Assembly: GCA_009773475.1 (NCBI GenBank) | Contig: WSXV01000011.1 | Span: 1-64,000 of the forward strand | DNA: 64,000 nt | From: Desulfobulbaceae bacterium | Lineage (GTDB): Bacteria > Desulfobacterota > Desulfobulbia > Desulfobulbales > Desulfocapsaceae | Reading direction: 5' to 3' | Part shown: piece by piece, positions 55,134 to 63,555 of the stretch | How positions within the stretch are numbered: position 1 is the stretch's first letter | How the letters are laid out: every line of letters begins with the position of its first letter | Position numbers and translations under genes: made by a program | The notes under the pieces: model-generated | The model's database searches: none | Told to the model about the DNA's origin: nothing | Seen by the model: only the letters and a program-made list of their open reading frames with translations

Positions 55134-57263
55134 ATGTTAGCAAAAGTCTTTCCATTTTTAGGTTGGGTTAAAGGGTATAATGGCACGAGTTTCCGGCAGG
55201 ATTTCATCGCTGGATTGACGGTTGCCCTGGTATTGATTCCACAGTCCATGGCCTATGCCCAACTTGCCGGCATGCCGTCCTATTACGGCCTGTACGCGGC
55301 TTTCCTTCCGCCGATGATTGCTGCGCTGTTTGGTTCCAGCCGCCAGTTGGCCACAGGTCCGGTGGCGGTGGTCTCGCTGATGACTGCAGCATCACTTGCC
55401 CCTCTCGCAACGGCTGGAAGTGAGGGATATATCGCTTACGCCTTGCTGCTCTCCCTCATCGTCGGCACCTTCCAGTTCCTCCTCGGCGTTCTCCGCCTGG
55501 GCCTCGTCGTGAACTTTCTTTCCCATCCTGTGGTCAATGGTTTTACTAATGCCGGGGCGATTATCATCGCCACATCCCAACTTGAAAAAATGTTCGGAGT
55601 CTATGTCGACGGCAAAGCACACCATTACGAAACCATCATCGAGGTGTGCAAGAGTGCCGTTCATTACACTCATTGGCCCACATTGATCATCGGTGCGGGC
55701 GCCTTTATCCTGATGTTCGTTTTGAAGAAATTTGCTCCGAAAATTCCCAATGTACTTGTCGCGGTTGCACTGGCCACGGTCATTTCATGGGGGATCAATT
55801 TTCAAAATGATGTCAAGGTGGACAGTGCAAGTTTCAAGTCCGATAAGGTCAAGGAATTGATTGCTTCTTTCAATGGAGCGGTTAAAGCCAAACCGGAAAT
55901 GGAAGTGAAACTGACTGAAGCCAATAAGGTTGTGGATGAAACACGAAAAACCCACGACAATCTGGCGGTTCTCCAAGCCGACCAGGAAGTTAAAATCATC
56001 CAGCTTGGCATTGCTGATCTCAACCAAAAGGCCTCAGTATATCGTAAGGAAATACGGGACATCCTTCTTCAGGGAGTGGTCCTTGAAAATGGCAGGCTTG
56101 ACTTTTACTTGGTTGAAGATCTGCCCAAAGGACTCGCCACCGATGGTCGAACCTGGCGAATCAAAATAGGCAACAAGCCCCTCAAAATGGAAGAAATAGT
56201 CGTGATGGGTGGCGGTGCGGTGGTCGGGGAAATTCCCAAAGGGCTGCCATCTGTTTCTATTCCGCCCCTTGATATGCGGGCGATATCCCACCTGCTGGGT
56301 AGTGCAGTCATCATTGCCTTGCTCGGTTTTATGGAAGCGATCTCCATTGCCAAGGCAATGGCCGCAAAAACCGGCCAACGCCTTGACCCGAACCAGGAGC
56401 TTATCGGCCAAGGTTTGGCAAACATCTTAGGCTCCTTCACCAGTGCCTATCCAGCTTCAGGATCTTTTTCACGCTCGGCGGTGAATCTTCAGGCCGGTGC
56501 TGTCAGTGGTTTTTCCAGCCTCTTTACCAGTCTCACCGTTGGCCTGGTCCTGCTGTTTTTCACTCCACTTCTCTATCATTTGCCGCAATCCGTCCTCGCT
56601 GCTGTCATTATGATGGCGGTCATTGGCCTGATCAACGCATCAGGCTTTATCCATGCATGGCGGGCGCAAAAATATGACGGGATTATCTCCATCACCTCTT
56701 TTCTATTGACCCTTGTTTTTGCCCCCCATCTTGACAAAGGCATTATGATAGGAGTTGGTCTTTCGCTCGCGGTGTTCCTCTATAAATCCATGCGCCCCAA
56801 TGTCTCAACCCTTTCCAGGCATGCAGATGAGTCCCTGAAAAATTCCGTGGCTCATGGCCTGAAAGAATGTCAGTATATCGACATGATTCGCTTTGAGGGA
56901 CCGCTCTTTTTTGCCAACGCAAGTTTTCTCGAAGATCAGATCACCGATCGAATACTAAACAAAAAAAGCCTTAAGCATATTATTATCGTTGCCGACGGTA
57001 TGAATGATATAGATGCTTCAGGGGAAGAAGTGTTATCATTAGTGGTGTCAACTGTGCGAAGTGCCGGACTGGACATCTCTTTTAGTGGCGTCAATGAATC
57101 GGTCATGGCGGTATTGGAACGAACCCACCTTATTGAAAAAATCGGCCGGAATCATATCTATTCGACTATGGAAAAAGCGGTCTGCGCGGTCCACGAAAAT
57201 TCTCACAGAAATTCACCGGAAGAGCAGTGTCCGCTTACCAATGTTTGCTATATATCCAAATAA
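55134..57263 (+). CDS. SulP-family anion transporter with large insertion and STAS domain
   Basis: 709 residues from the ATG at 55134, which has AGGTGATG upstream. SulP signature PQSMAYAQLAGMPSYYGLYAAF, ATGPVAVVSL, and GFTNAGAII in the first half; GLANILGSFTSAYPASGSFSRSAVN in the second. A STAS domain ends the protein (about 575-680). Between helices, residues about 226-370 form an extra 145-residue, coiled-coil-like hydrophilic block absent from ordinary SulP proteins. Substrates in the family include sulfate, bicarbonate and dicarboxylates; which applies is not visible. Following genes encode signalling proteins, unusual for SulP. Confidence 0.92.
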   Translation: MLAKVFPFLGWVKGYNGTSFRQDFIAGLTVALVLIPQSMAYAQLAGMPSYYGLYAAFLPPMIAALFGSSRQLATGPVAVVSLMTAASLAPLATAGSEGYIAYALLLSLIVGTFQFLLGVLRLGLVVNFLSHPVVNGFTNAGAIIIATSQLEKMFGVYVDGKAHHYETIIEVCKSAVHYTHWPTLIIGAGAFILMFVLKKFAPKIPNVLVAVALATVISWGINFQNDVKVDSASFKSDKVKELIASFNGAVKAKPEMEVKLTEANKVVDETRKTHDNLAVLQADQEVKIIQLGIADLNQKASVYRKEIRDILLQGVVLENGRLDFYLVEDLPKGLATDGRTWRIKIGNKPLKMEEIVVMGGGAVVGEIPKGLPSVSIPPLDMRAISHLLGSAVIIALLGFMEAISIAKAMAAKTGQRLDPNQELIGQGLANILGSFTSAYPASGSFSRSAVNLQAGAVSGFSSLFTSLTVGLVLLFFTPLLYHLPQSVLAAVIMMAVIGLINASGFIHAWRAQKYDGIISITSFLLTLVFAPHLDKGIMIGVGLSLAVFLYKSMRPNVSTLSRHADESLKNSVAHGLKECQYIDMIRFEGPLFFANASFLEDQITDRILNKKSLKHIIIVADGMNDIDASGEEVLSLVVSTVRSAGLDISFSGVNESVMAVLERTHLIEKIGRNHIYSTMEKAVCAVHENSHRNSPEEQCPLTNVCYISK

Positions 57264-57287
57264 TGATGCAATAAAGGAGACTTGTCT

Positions 57288-58505
57288 ATGTCTGTTATAA
57301 CAATCGTCGGTGCAGCCTTCAGCAACAAATCATCGGTCATTCAGGAGCTGGCGAATTCATCACAATACCGAGTCCTTGCCATAAATGACATAGTTTCAAA
57401 GGCAGTAGCTACCTCTGGTATGGCTGAAAGCAAAATCGTCGGCGCGTTCTCGTCTAAAACCTCGGTTTTTAATCGTTTCACCCACGAAAAGGAACGGTCC
57501 GTTGCTCATCTCCGTTTGGCTCTCGCCAGCCTTATAACCGACGACTTCCTTCTGATTCCCGGGCCTGTCGGTTTCCTGATCCCGGAAAAAATCAGCCATG
57601 TCCTGCGGGTTTGTCTGGTTGGAGAACTGAAATTCAGAATCAGTGAGGCGATGAGCCGCGAAGGAATTGCCGAGAAAAATGCCTTGCAACAAATCAAGCA
57701 GCAGGACGAAGACCTTGCCGCCTGGCTGAAAATGCTGAACAAAGGGGAAGACCCATGGACGGCAAACCTTTATGATATTGTCATCCCCATGGATAAAACC
57801 ACTGTCGCCGAAGCAACATCGCTGATTCTAAGCAAGGCGGCAAGTGACGTGGTTGCCAAAACCGCTCACTCAGATGCGTCCCTTGCCGACTTTCTGCTGG
57901 CCGCCCAGGTTGATGTGAAACTGGTACAGGAAGGTCATAACGTTCTGGTCGATGCCCACAAGGGGGCCATTACTCTCACCATCAACAAGAATGTCCTGAT
58001 GCTTGCACGCTTGGAGGAAGATCTGAAATCAATTGTCGAGAAAGTGGCTGGAGTCACCTCCGTATCCACGAAGATCGGCGAGGGTTTTTATCAGTCTGAC
58101 ATTTATCGGCGACATGACTTTGAGATGCCATCAAAGGTGCTCCTCGTTGACGACGAGCGTGACTTCGTCCAGACCCTGTCGGAACGCCTTATTATGCGGG
58201 ATATGGGTTCTGCCGTTGCCTATGACGGCGAATCTGCACTGAGCATGATCAAGGATGAAGAGCCGGAGGTGATGATTCTCGACCTGCGGATGCCCGGAAT
58301 TGACGGCATCGAGGTGCTGCGCCAAGTCAAGAAAACGAATCCTGATATCGAAGTCATCGTCCTCACTGGCCACGGCACGGAAAAAGACAAAGATCTCTGC
58401 ATGGAACTGGGCGCTTTTGCCTTCCTGCAAAAACCAGTTGATATTCAGGTGCTCAGCAAGACTCTGATGAGCGCCAACGAGAAAGTTCGAAGCAATAAAA
58501 TTTGA
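57288..58505 (+). CDS. Cytidylate-kinase-like/BON-like/receiver hybrid protein
   Basis: 405 residues from the ATG at 57288 (AAGGAG 8 nt before). Residues about 1-190 resemble the cytidylate-kinase-like fold seen in some signalling proteins, but the P-loop is degenerate: GAAFSNKSSV has Asn where the Walker A Gly should be. A BON-like stretch (about 200-275) follows. Residues 285-400 are a complete receiver with DDERDF, phospho-acceptor Asp in MILDLRMPG, TGH and LQKPVD. It has no DNA-binding output. It may link nucleotide or ligand binding to the phosphorelay encoded next. Confidence 0.78.
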   Translation: MSVITIVGAAFSNKSSVIQELANSSQYRVLAINDIVSKAVATSGMAESKIVGAFSSKTSVFNRFTHEKERSVAHLRLALASLITDDFLLIPGPVGFLIPEKISHVLRVCLVGELKFRISEAMSREGIAEKNALQQIKQQDEDLAAWLKMLNKGEDPWTANLYDIVIPMDKTTVAEATSLILSKAASDVVAKTAHSDASLADFLLAAQVDVKLVQEGHNVLVDAHKGAITLTINKNVLMLARLEEDLKSIVEKVAGVTSVSTKIGEGFYQSDIYRRHDFEMPSKVLLVDDERDFVQTLSERLIMRDMGSAVAYDGESALSMIKDEEPEVMILDLRMPGIDGIEVLRQVKKTNPDIEVIVLTGHGTEKDKDLCMELGAFAFLQKPVDIQVLSKTLMSANEKVRSNKI

Positions 58506-58511
58506 TTTTTA

Positions 58512-58556
58512 CGTGATAGGGTTCCCTGACTCCCAGTCAGAGAGAACCCTATCACG
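58512..58556 (+). repeat. Large intercistronic hairpin
   Basis: Perfect 13-base arms CGTGATAGGGTTC (58512-58524) and complement (58544-58556) enclose a second stem CTGACT/AGTCAG. It sits between the receiver hybrid and the kinase, 17 bases before the latter's start. No T-run follows, so it is more likely an mRNA processing or stability element than a terminator. Confidence 0.6.
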
Positions 58557-58572
58557 CCTTCGAGGTAAGAAA

Positions 58573-60312
58573 ATGTCGTTTCTAATCCAGTTCAAGCCAG
58601 ATTTCTTGCAGACAACTCCGACGTCGGACGGACCTTATCGTCACGCCTTAGATTTCCGCTCTATATGGAAAAAGGCCATTCTCACAGCCTTACTGGTAAG
58701 CTTATGTCCTCTAATTATTATCACGACCATCGATTATAATTACACGCAGAATTCAATTCAGTCGGAAAACCTGCTCCGCACCCTGCGGGTTGGGTCAAAC
58801 GCCAGACGCTCCATATCGTTCTTTCTCAGTGAACGACTCTCTGCCCTCTCCTTTATTGTGCGTGATAACACCATCGAAGAACTCAAGGACCCGGAAAAGC
58901 TGCAGGCTATTCTAAAAAATCTCCTGGCAAGTTTTAATTGTTTCGTGGATATTGGGCTCATCGACCAGAATGGCGTACAGATCAATTATGTGGGCCCATA
59001 TCCACTTGAAGGAAAGGACTACAGTAACCAGGCATGGTTCCAACAAGCAAAAGATACAAATTTTTCCATAAGCGAGGTTTTTTTTGGTTATCGCAATGTC
59101 CCTCATTTTATTCTTGCGGCTAAATACCTGATGCCGGATGGTTCATTCTTTATCTTGAGAACTGCGATTGATGCCGTTCGCTTCGAAGACTTGCTGGGTG
59201 ACTTGCAACTGAGTGGACGGGGCGATGCCTTTCTTATCAACAATAGTGGAATTATTCAAACGCCGACGCTCTATCATGGCAATTTATTGGAACAATTTCC
59301 TTATCCAGTACCAAAGTACTCAAACAATACCGAAATTCGGGAAGAGATCGATAAGGGCGGCAACGAACTGATTATCTGCTCCGCTTACATTCCTGAATCT
59401 CCATACATTCTTGTTATCATCAAACAAAAAGATGAGCTGATGAAACCCTGGCGAGACACCCGCCTCAAACTCATCGGTTTTCTAGTGATCAGCGTCTCGT
59501 TGATACTGCTGGTCATTTTTGGGCTCGTGACCTACATGGTAAACAAAATGTATCTCCTTGATCAGCGTCGGCTCAGTTCAGTCCACAAAATGGAGTACTC
59601 CAACAAACTCGCCTCCATCGGCAGGCTGGCGGCAGGAGTCGCCCATGAAATCAATAATCCCCTGGCCATTATTAACGAAAAAGCCGGCCTGATTAAAGAT
59701 ATCCTTACCTACTCAGAAACCCCTGTACAAAACCCGAGGGTGATTGACTTGATTGATTCGGTACTCAGCTCGGTTGAGCGATGCGGGACTATAACAAAAC
59801 GTTTACTCGGTTTTGCCCGGCATATGGACAGCACCTTTGAGACAATTAATCTGCCGGATGTAATCCATGATGTCCTCGGCTTTCTCCACAAGGAGGCGGA
59901 ATATCGCAACATAGTTATCACCATTGATTTAGCCGACGATATCCCGAAATTTAAAAGTGACCGGGGTAAACTCCAACAGATCTTTTTAAATATTATCAAC
60001 AATGCGTTCTCTGCCATGAAAACAGATGGACGCCTCAACATCGTCGTTCGGCATCATAGCGATGAAAAAACGATTGTCGCCACCATCAGTGACAATGGTT
60101 GCGGGATATCCGAAGGCGATATGGGCAAGATCTTCGAGCCGTTCTTTTCCACCAAGACACGACAGGGCGGCACCGGGCTCGGTCTTTCCATCACCTACGG
60201 GTTGGCCATGGAACTTGGAGGGAAAATAAATGTTACAAGTAAACTTGGCGAAGGAACCAGTTTTTTTATTACCCTACCCCTCAACCCTCCTCAGCAGAAA
60301 ACGGAGAAATAA
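58573..60312 (+). CDS. Membrane histidine kinase with Cache-type sensor domain
   Basis: 579 residues from MSFLIQFKPD, with AGGTAAG upstream. TM helices at about 34-52 and 300-322 flank an extracytoplasmic dCache-like domain (YSNQAWFQQAKDTNFSISEVF is the typical middle). The H-box RLAAGVAHEINNP puts the phosphorylated His at 358. The ATPase domain is complete: DNGCGIS, FEPFFSTKTRQGGTGLGLS. It is the only fully equipped kinase in this operon. Its receiver partner starts 3 bases after its stop. Confidence 0.93.
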   Translation: MSFLIQFKPDFLQTTPTSDGPYRHALDFRSIWKKAILTALLVSLCPLIIITTIDYNYTQNSIQSENLLRTLRVGSNARRSISFFLSERLSALSFIVRDNTIEELKDPEKLQAILKNLLASFNCFVDIGLIDQNGVQINYVGPYPLEGKDYSNQAWFQQAKDTNFSISEVFFGYRNVPHFILAAKYLMPDGSFFILRTAIDAVRFEDLLGDLQLSGRGDAFLINNSGIIQTPTLYHGNLLEQFPYPVPKYSNNTEIREEIDKGGNELIICSAYIPESPYILVIIKQKDELMKPWRDTRLKLIGFLVISVSLILLVIFGLVTYMVNKMYLLDQRRLSSVHKMEYSNKLASIGRLAAGVAHEINNPLAIINEKAGLIKDILTYSETPVQNPRVIDLIDSVLSSVERCGTITKRLLGFARHMDSTFETINLPDVIHDVLGFLHKEAEYRNIVITIDLADDIPKFKSDRGKLQQIFLNIINNAFSAMKTDGRLNIVVRHHSDEKTIVATISDNGCGISEGDMGKIFEPFFSTKTRQGGTGLGLSITYGLAMELGGKINVTSKLGEGTSFFITLPLNPPQQKTEK

Positions 60313-60315
60313 GTA

Positions 60316-60675
60316 ATGCGTTTACTCTTAGTCGATGACGAAAAAGAATTTGTCACAACTCTTGCAGAAAGACTCATCATCCGCGGTTTTGATGTGGAAT
60401 ACGCAACCAAGGCCCTTGACGCACTTGATCTTGTCAAGGAAAACCACTTCGATCTGGTCATTTTGGATATGAAAATGCCAGGAACCAGCGGACTTGAGTT
60501 GAAAGACCTTCTTGAAAAGATCCGTCCAAACATGAAATATATCTTTCTGACAGGCCATGGCTCGGAGGAAGATTATAGCGCTGGTTTGCAACAGGCAACC
60601 CATTATCTCGTTAAACCCGTCAATATTTCAATACTTATCAACAAGATCAATGAGGCGGTTAATATCCATGAATAA
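60316..60675 (+). CDS. Single-domain response regulator (receiver 1)
   Basis: 119 residues, receiver only: LLVDDEKEF, phospho-acceptor in VILDMKMPG, LTGHGS, LVKPVN. Without an output domain, it should relay phosphate, CheY- or Spo0F-like. It starts 3 bases after the kinase and overlaps the next gene by 8 bases. The DDExxF...ERLIIR pattern matches the other two receivers of the operon. Confidence 0.92.
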   Translation: MRLLLVDDEKEFVTTLAERLIIRGFDVEYATKALDALDLVKENHFDLVILDMKMPGTSGLELKDLLEKIRPNMKYIFLTGHGSEEDYSAGLQQATHYLVKPVNISILINKINEAVNIHE

Positions 60676-61336
60676 ACCTGACACGAACAGTCAGTATGGT
60701 CCCATCGGCGAAAATGGGCTTCAGTTTTTTGGCAAGGTCAGTGCCTCCATCAGCCATGAAATTAAAAATGTCCTGGCGATAATCAATGAAAATGCCGGAC
60801 TGCTTGAAGACCTGTCGATTGCTGCCCAGCGTGGCGCAGCAATCGACCCGGAACGTCTGAACAGGGCCTGCCAGCAGTTCAGTAAACAAATCCGTCGGGC
60901 CGATGTCATCATTAAAAACATGAATCAGTTTGCTCATAGTGTCGACCAGTTTGCCGCACCGGTTGATCTCTATAACACCACGGAACTGGTTTCTAATCTG
61001 GCAGGACGTTTGGCCGCCATGCGGAAAGTCACCCTGCAGGTCATTCCTCCACTCTCACCGGTGGTGATTGACAGCAATCCCTTTCTTCTTGAAAACCTTA
61101 TTTGGTTGGTGCTCGAATATGCTTTAGACAGCACCTCGGAAGCACTTACCCTGACCCTGGCCCCAGAAAAGAACGATTCCGGAACCAGACTGAGAATATG
61201 CGGAATCGATGGTCTAAGCGAGGACTTCACCAGCAAATTGCCGGTAGGATGCAAAGATCTTTTATGCGCTTCGAACGCTTATCTAGCTGTCGATATGACA
61301 GGCAAGGCACTCATTATTCACCTGACTGAAATTTGA
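60668..61336 (+). CDS. Soluble histidine kinase-like protein with decayed ATPase domain
   Basis: 222 residues from MNKPDTNSQYGP, overlapping the receiver 1 stop. The H-box SASISHEIKNVLAIINENAGL is intact (His30) and nearly identical in its second half to the operon's membrane kinase (LAIINEKAGL). The following region lacks the DxGxG and GTGLGL ATP-binding motifs; only a vestige (CGIDGLSEDF) is visible. It is therefore more likely a phosphotransferase like Spo0B than a kinase. It would pass phosphate between receivers 1 and 2. Confidence 0.82.
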   Translation: MNKPDTNSQYGPIGENGLQFFGKVSASISHEIKNVLAIINENAGLLEDLSIAAQRGAAIDPERLNRACQQFSKQIRRADVIIKNMNQFAHSVDQFAAPVDLYNTTELVSNLAGRLAAMRKVTLQVIPPLSPVVIDSNPFLLENLIWLVLEYALDSTSEALTLTLAPEKNDSGTRLRICGIDGLSEDFTSKLPVGCKDLLCASNAYLAVDMTGKALIIHLTEI

Positions 61337-61381
61337 TTTTCAGCCACATAAACACCTAAACCCTTAACAAAGGAGAACACC

Positions 61382-61810
61382 ATGTCAGAAAGAATATTAC
61401 TCATCGATGATGAACAGGATTTCCTCAACATTATGGCCGAACGAATGGAAGCGCGAGACATGACGGTATCCACCGCCTCTTCGGCCAAGGAAGGTTTGGA
61501 AAAAGCTGCTGCCGGCAACTTTGACGCCGTCATTCTCGACCTTCGGATGCCGGAAATGGATGGTATGGAGGCCCTTAAGATCTTAAAGGAGAAAAATCCG
61601 GATCTCGAAGTCATTCTGCTTACTGGTCATGCCACCCTCAAAGACGGAGTCGAGGCCATGAAGCTTGGGGCACTTGATCTTCTCGAAAAACCGGCGGACA
61701 TCAACACCCTGACCGAGCGAATCCAATCCGCCCATGCAAAAAAGCTGGTCTTCTTTGAGAAGAAAAACGAGGAAATGATCAAAAATATCATGGGCACCAA
61801 AGGCTGGTAA
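61382..61810 (+). CDS. Single-domain response regulator (receiver 2)
   Basis: 142 residues. Receiver with LLIDDEQDF, phospho-acceptor in VILDLRMPEMDG, TGHATL and LEKPADI, followed by a 25-residue charged helical tail (FFEKKNEEMIKNIMG). AAAGGAG precedes the start. No output domain; the tail may bind a target such as the SulP STAS or insertion domain, which is inference. Last gene of the operon. Confidence 0.9.
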   Translation: MSERILLIDDEQDFLNIMAERMEARDMTVSTASSAKEGLEKAAAGNFDAVILDLRMPEMDGMEALKILKEKNPDLEVILLTGHATLKDGVEAMKLGALDLLEKPADINTLTERIQSAHAKKLVFFEKKNEEMIKNIMGTKGW

Positions 61811-61872
61811 GCGCTCACCGTTGGCCATGCTCATTGCCGGGCATCGTTTTTTTGCTGTCAGGATCACAACTC

Positions 61873-61917
61873 CTGCTTGAGACTGGAGAGATACTGTTAT
61901 CTCTCCAACTCAAGCAG
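61873..61917. terminator. Hairpin after receiver 2, possible terminator
   Basis: CTGCTTGAG (61873-61881) pairs with CTCAAGCAG (61909-61917), enclosing GGAGAGAT/ATCTCTCC. The structure is strong, but lacks a T-run. It lies between converging genes. A TTTTTTT at about 61849-61855 follows a weak ATGC/GCAT stem, an alternative end. The other 190 bases of this spacer hold nothing recognised. Confidence 0.45.
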
Positions 61918-62106
61918 CCAAGCTATGAGGTTTGGGTTTAAAAAGAAAACACTGATGACGTTTGAACAGGCTGCGCGAAAATTGCAGAGTTTCCAATTAA
62001 AAAACGTGAAATACTGTTCAATCGATCGGAGCCACCTTTCTTGAAAACTTGATGGAAACGCAGCCCATGGCTAATCAGCAACAGGCTCACATTCAGAACG
62101 GTCTTC

Positions 62107-63342
62107 TCAGATTGCGGCCATGGCTCGCAACCTCTGCAAAAGCGGTGGGTGCGAGTAGTGAAAAAATACATAGAGCGGATGCGGGGTGAGATTGCTGAGG
62201 TTGTTGACTGACAGCTTTTTCAAGGCCGATCCCAGGGATGCGGCGTTAAAATGGCGGGCGGCAAAACGGTCTGCTTCATACTCATTCCTGCGGGATAAGC
62301 TGTTCATGGCCAGGCCCATAACCGTGGACAGCGGCGAGTAGAGAAGAGAAAAGCTGATCAGGGCCAGATGGAAGCTGTGGATGTTGGCTCCGAGTGCCTT
62401 AGACAGCAGCGGGTTGGCGATAAACAAGGACAGGATGTAGAGCATGATGCCGGTCTGACAGAGCGCGGCGATAATCCCTTTGATGGTGTGTTTTTTCTTG
62501 TAATGGCCAATCTCATGGGCCAGCACCGCCACCAACTCCTCCACCTCCAGGTCTTTAATCAAGGTGTCATAGAGAACGATACGCTTTTTAGCACCCAGGC
62601 CTGCGAAATAGGCATTGGCCTTGGTGGAGCGACGAGAGCCGTCAATGACAAAGACATTATCCAGCTGAAAACCGGCCTTGACGCTGAAGGCCTCGATTGC
62701 ATCGCGCAGCTCACCCTGCTCCAGCGGTGTCTGCTTGTTAAAGAGGGGCACGATAAGGGTGGAGTAGAACATCGCCATAAAGATCATAAAACCACTCATC
62801 AACAGCCAGGTATAAATCCAGAAGGAGTCTTGGGTGACCTGATAAAACCAGATCACCGCCGAAAGCAAAGGCCCGCCGAGAACGACGATAAGGAACCAGC
62901 TTTTGAGCTTGTCGGTGATAAAGGTGAGCCAGGTGGTCTTGTTAAAGGCAAAGCGCTCCTCAAGGACAAAGGTGTGATAGAGGGTAAATGGCAGAAAGAG
63001 AATCTCTGAACCAAAAAAAAGCACAGCAAAAAAGAGCAGCGAGACCAGTAATTCCCCCTGCACCATCCCCCGAACAAGCCCGTCGATAGCGGCAAAGCCG
63101 CCACCCACAAGCAAGCCCAGAAGGATCACCACCTTCAGACCGCCCGTGACCAGCTCAAACCGGCAGTTTGCCCGCTTGTACTCCTGCGACTGTTGATACT
63201 TCTCCTCGCTGTAAATCCCCCTCACCTCATCCGGCAGCTTCGTGGCGATACTGCGGCAGTTGAGAAAGCTGAGCCAGCTTTCCAGGAGGTAGTCGGCAAG
63301 AACGATGGCGATGATGGCAGAAAGAATGGTTGTGGCGGTCAT
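62107..63342 (-). CDS. M48-family (Ste24-like) membrane metalloprotease
   Basis: 411 residues. Multiple membrane helices, with the catalytic motif HEIGHYKKKHTIKGI (HExxH) near 278 and the later third-ligand region NEYEADRFAARH. The CAAX-protease N-terminal domain (M48_N) with FxxxTW is present. Ste24/HtpX-type enzymes process or remove membrane proteins. Monocistronic; the spacer to its left holds the phosphorelay end. Confidence 0.92.
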   Translation of the reverse strand: MTATTILSAIIAIVLADYLLESWLSFLNCRSIATKLPDEVRGIYSEEKYQQSQEYKRANCRFELVTGGLKVVILLGLLVGGGFAAIDGLVRGMVQGELLVSLLFFAVLFFGSEILFLPFTLYHTFVLEERFAFNKTTWLTFITDKLKSWFLIVVLGGPLLSAVIWFYQVTQDSFWIYTWLLMSGFMIFMAMFYSTLIVPLFNKQTPLEQGELRDAIEAFSVKAGFQLDNVFVIDGSRRSTKANAYFAGLGAKKRIVLYDTLIKDLEVEELVAVLAHEIGHYKKKHTIKGIIAALCQTGIMLYILSLFIANPLLSKALGANIHSFHLALISFSLLYSPLSTVMGLAMNSLSRRNEYEADRFAARHFNAASLGSALKKLSVNNLSNLTPHPLYVFFHYSHPPLLQRLRAMAAI

Positions 63343-63555
63343 GGTTTGTTTTTAAAAAATTCAAGTTGTTAGCTGTGCATGACCCCGGATTACAAATCCT
63401 GTCAAGACGGTGAGGGAAGAGCGTTTAGCATTGTTTGAAAAAGGCCGGATTTAGACTTCTGTATTATGCCCCCCGTAATTTATTCCCTACCTGATTTTCC
63501 TGAGCAGAAAAAAAAACGAACTAAGTCTTTGCTTGGCCCGAGGGAATATTGCAGG

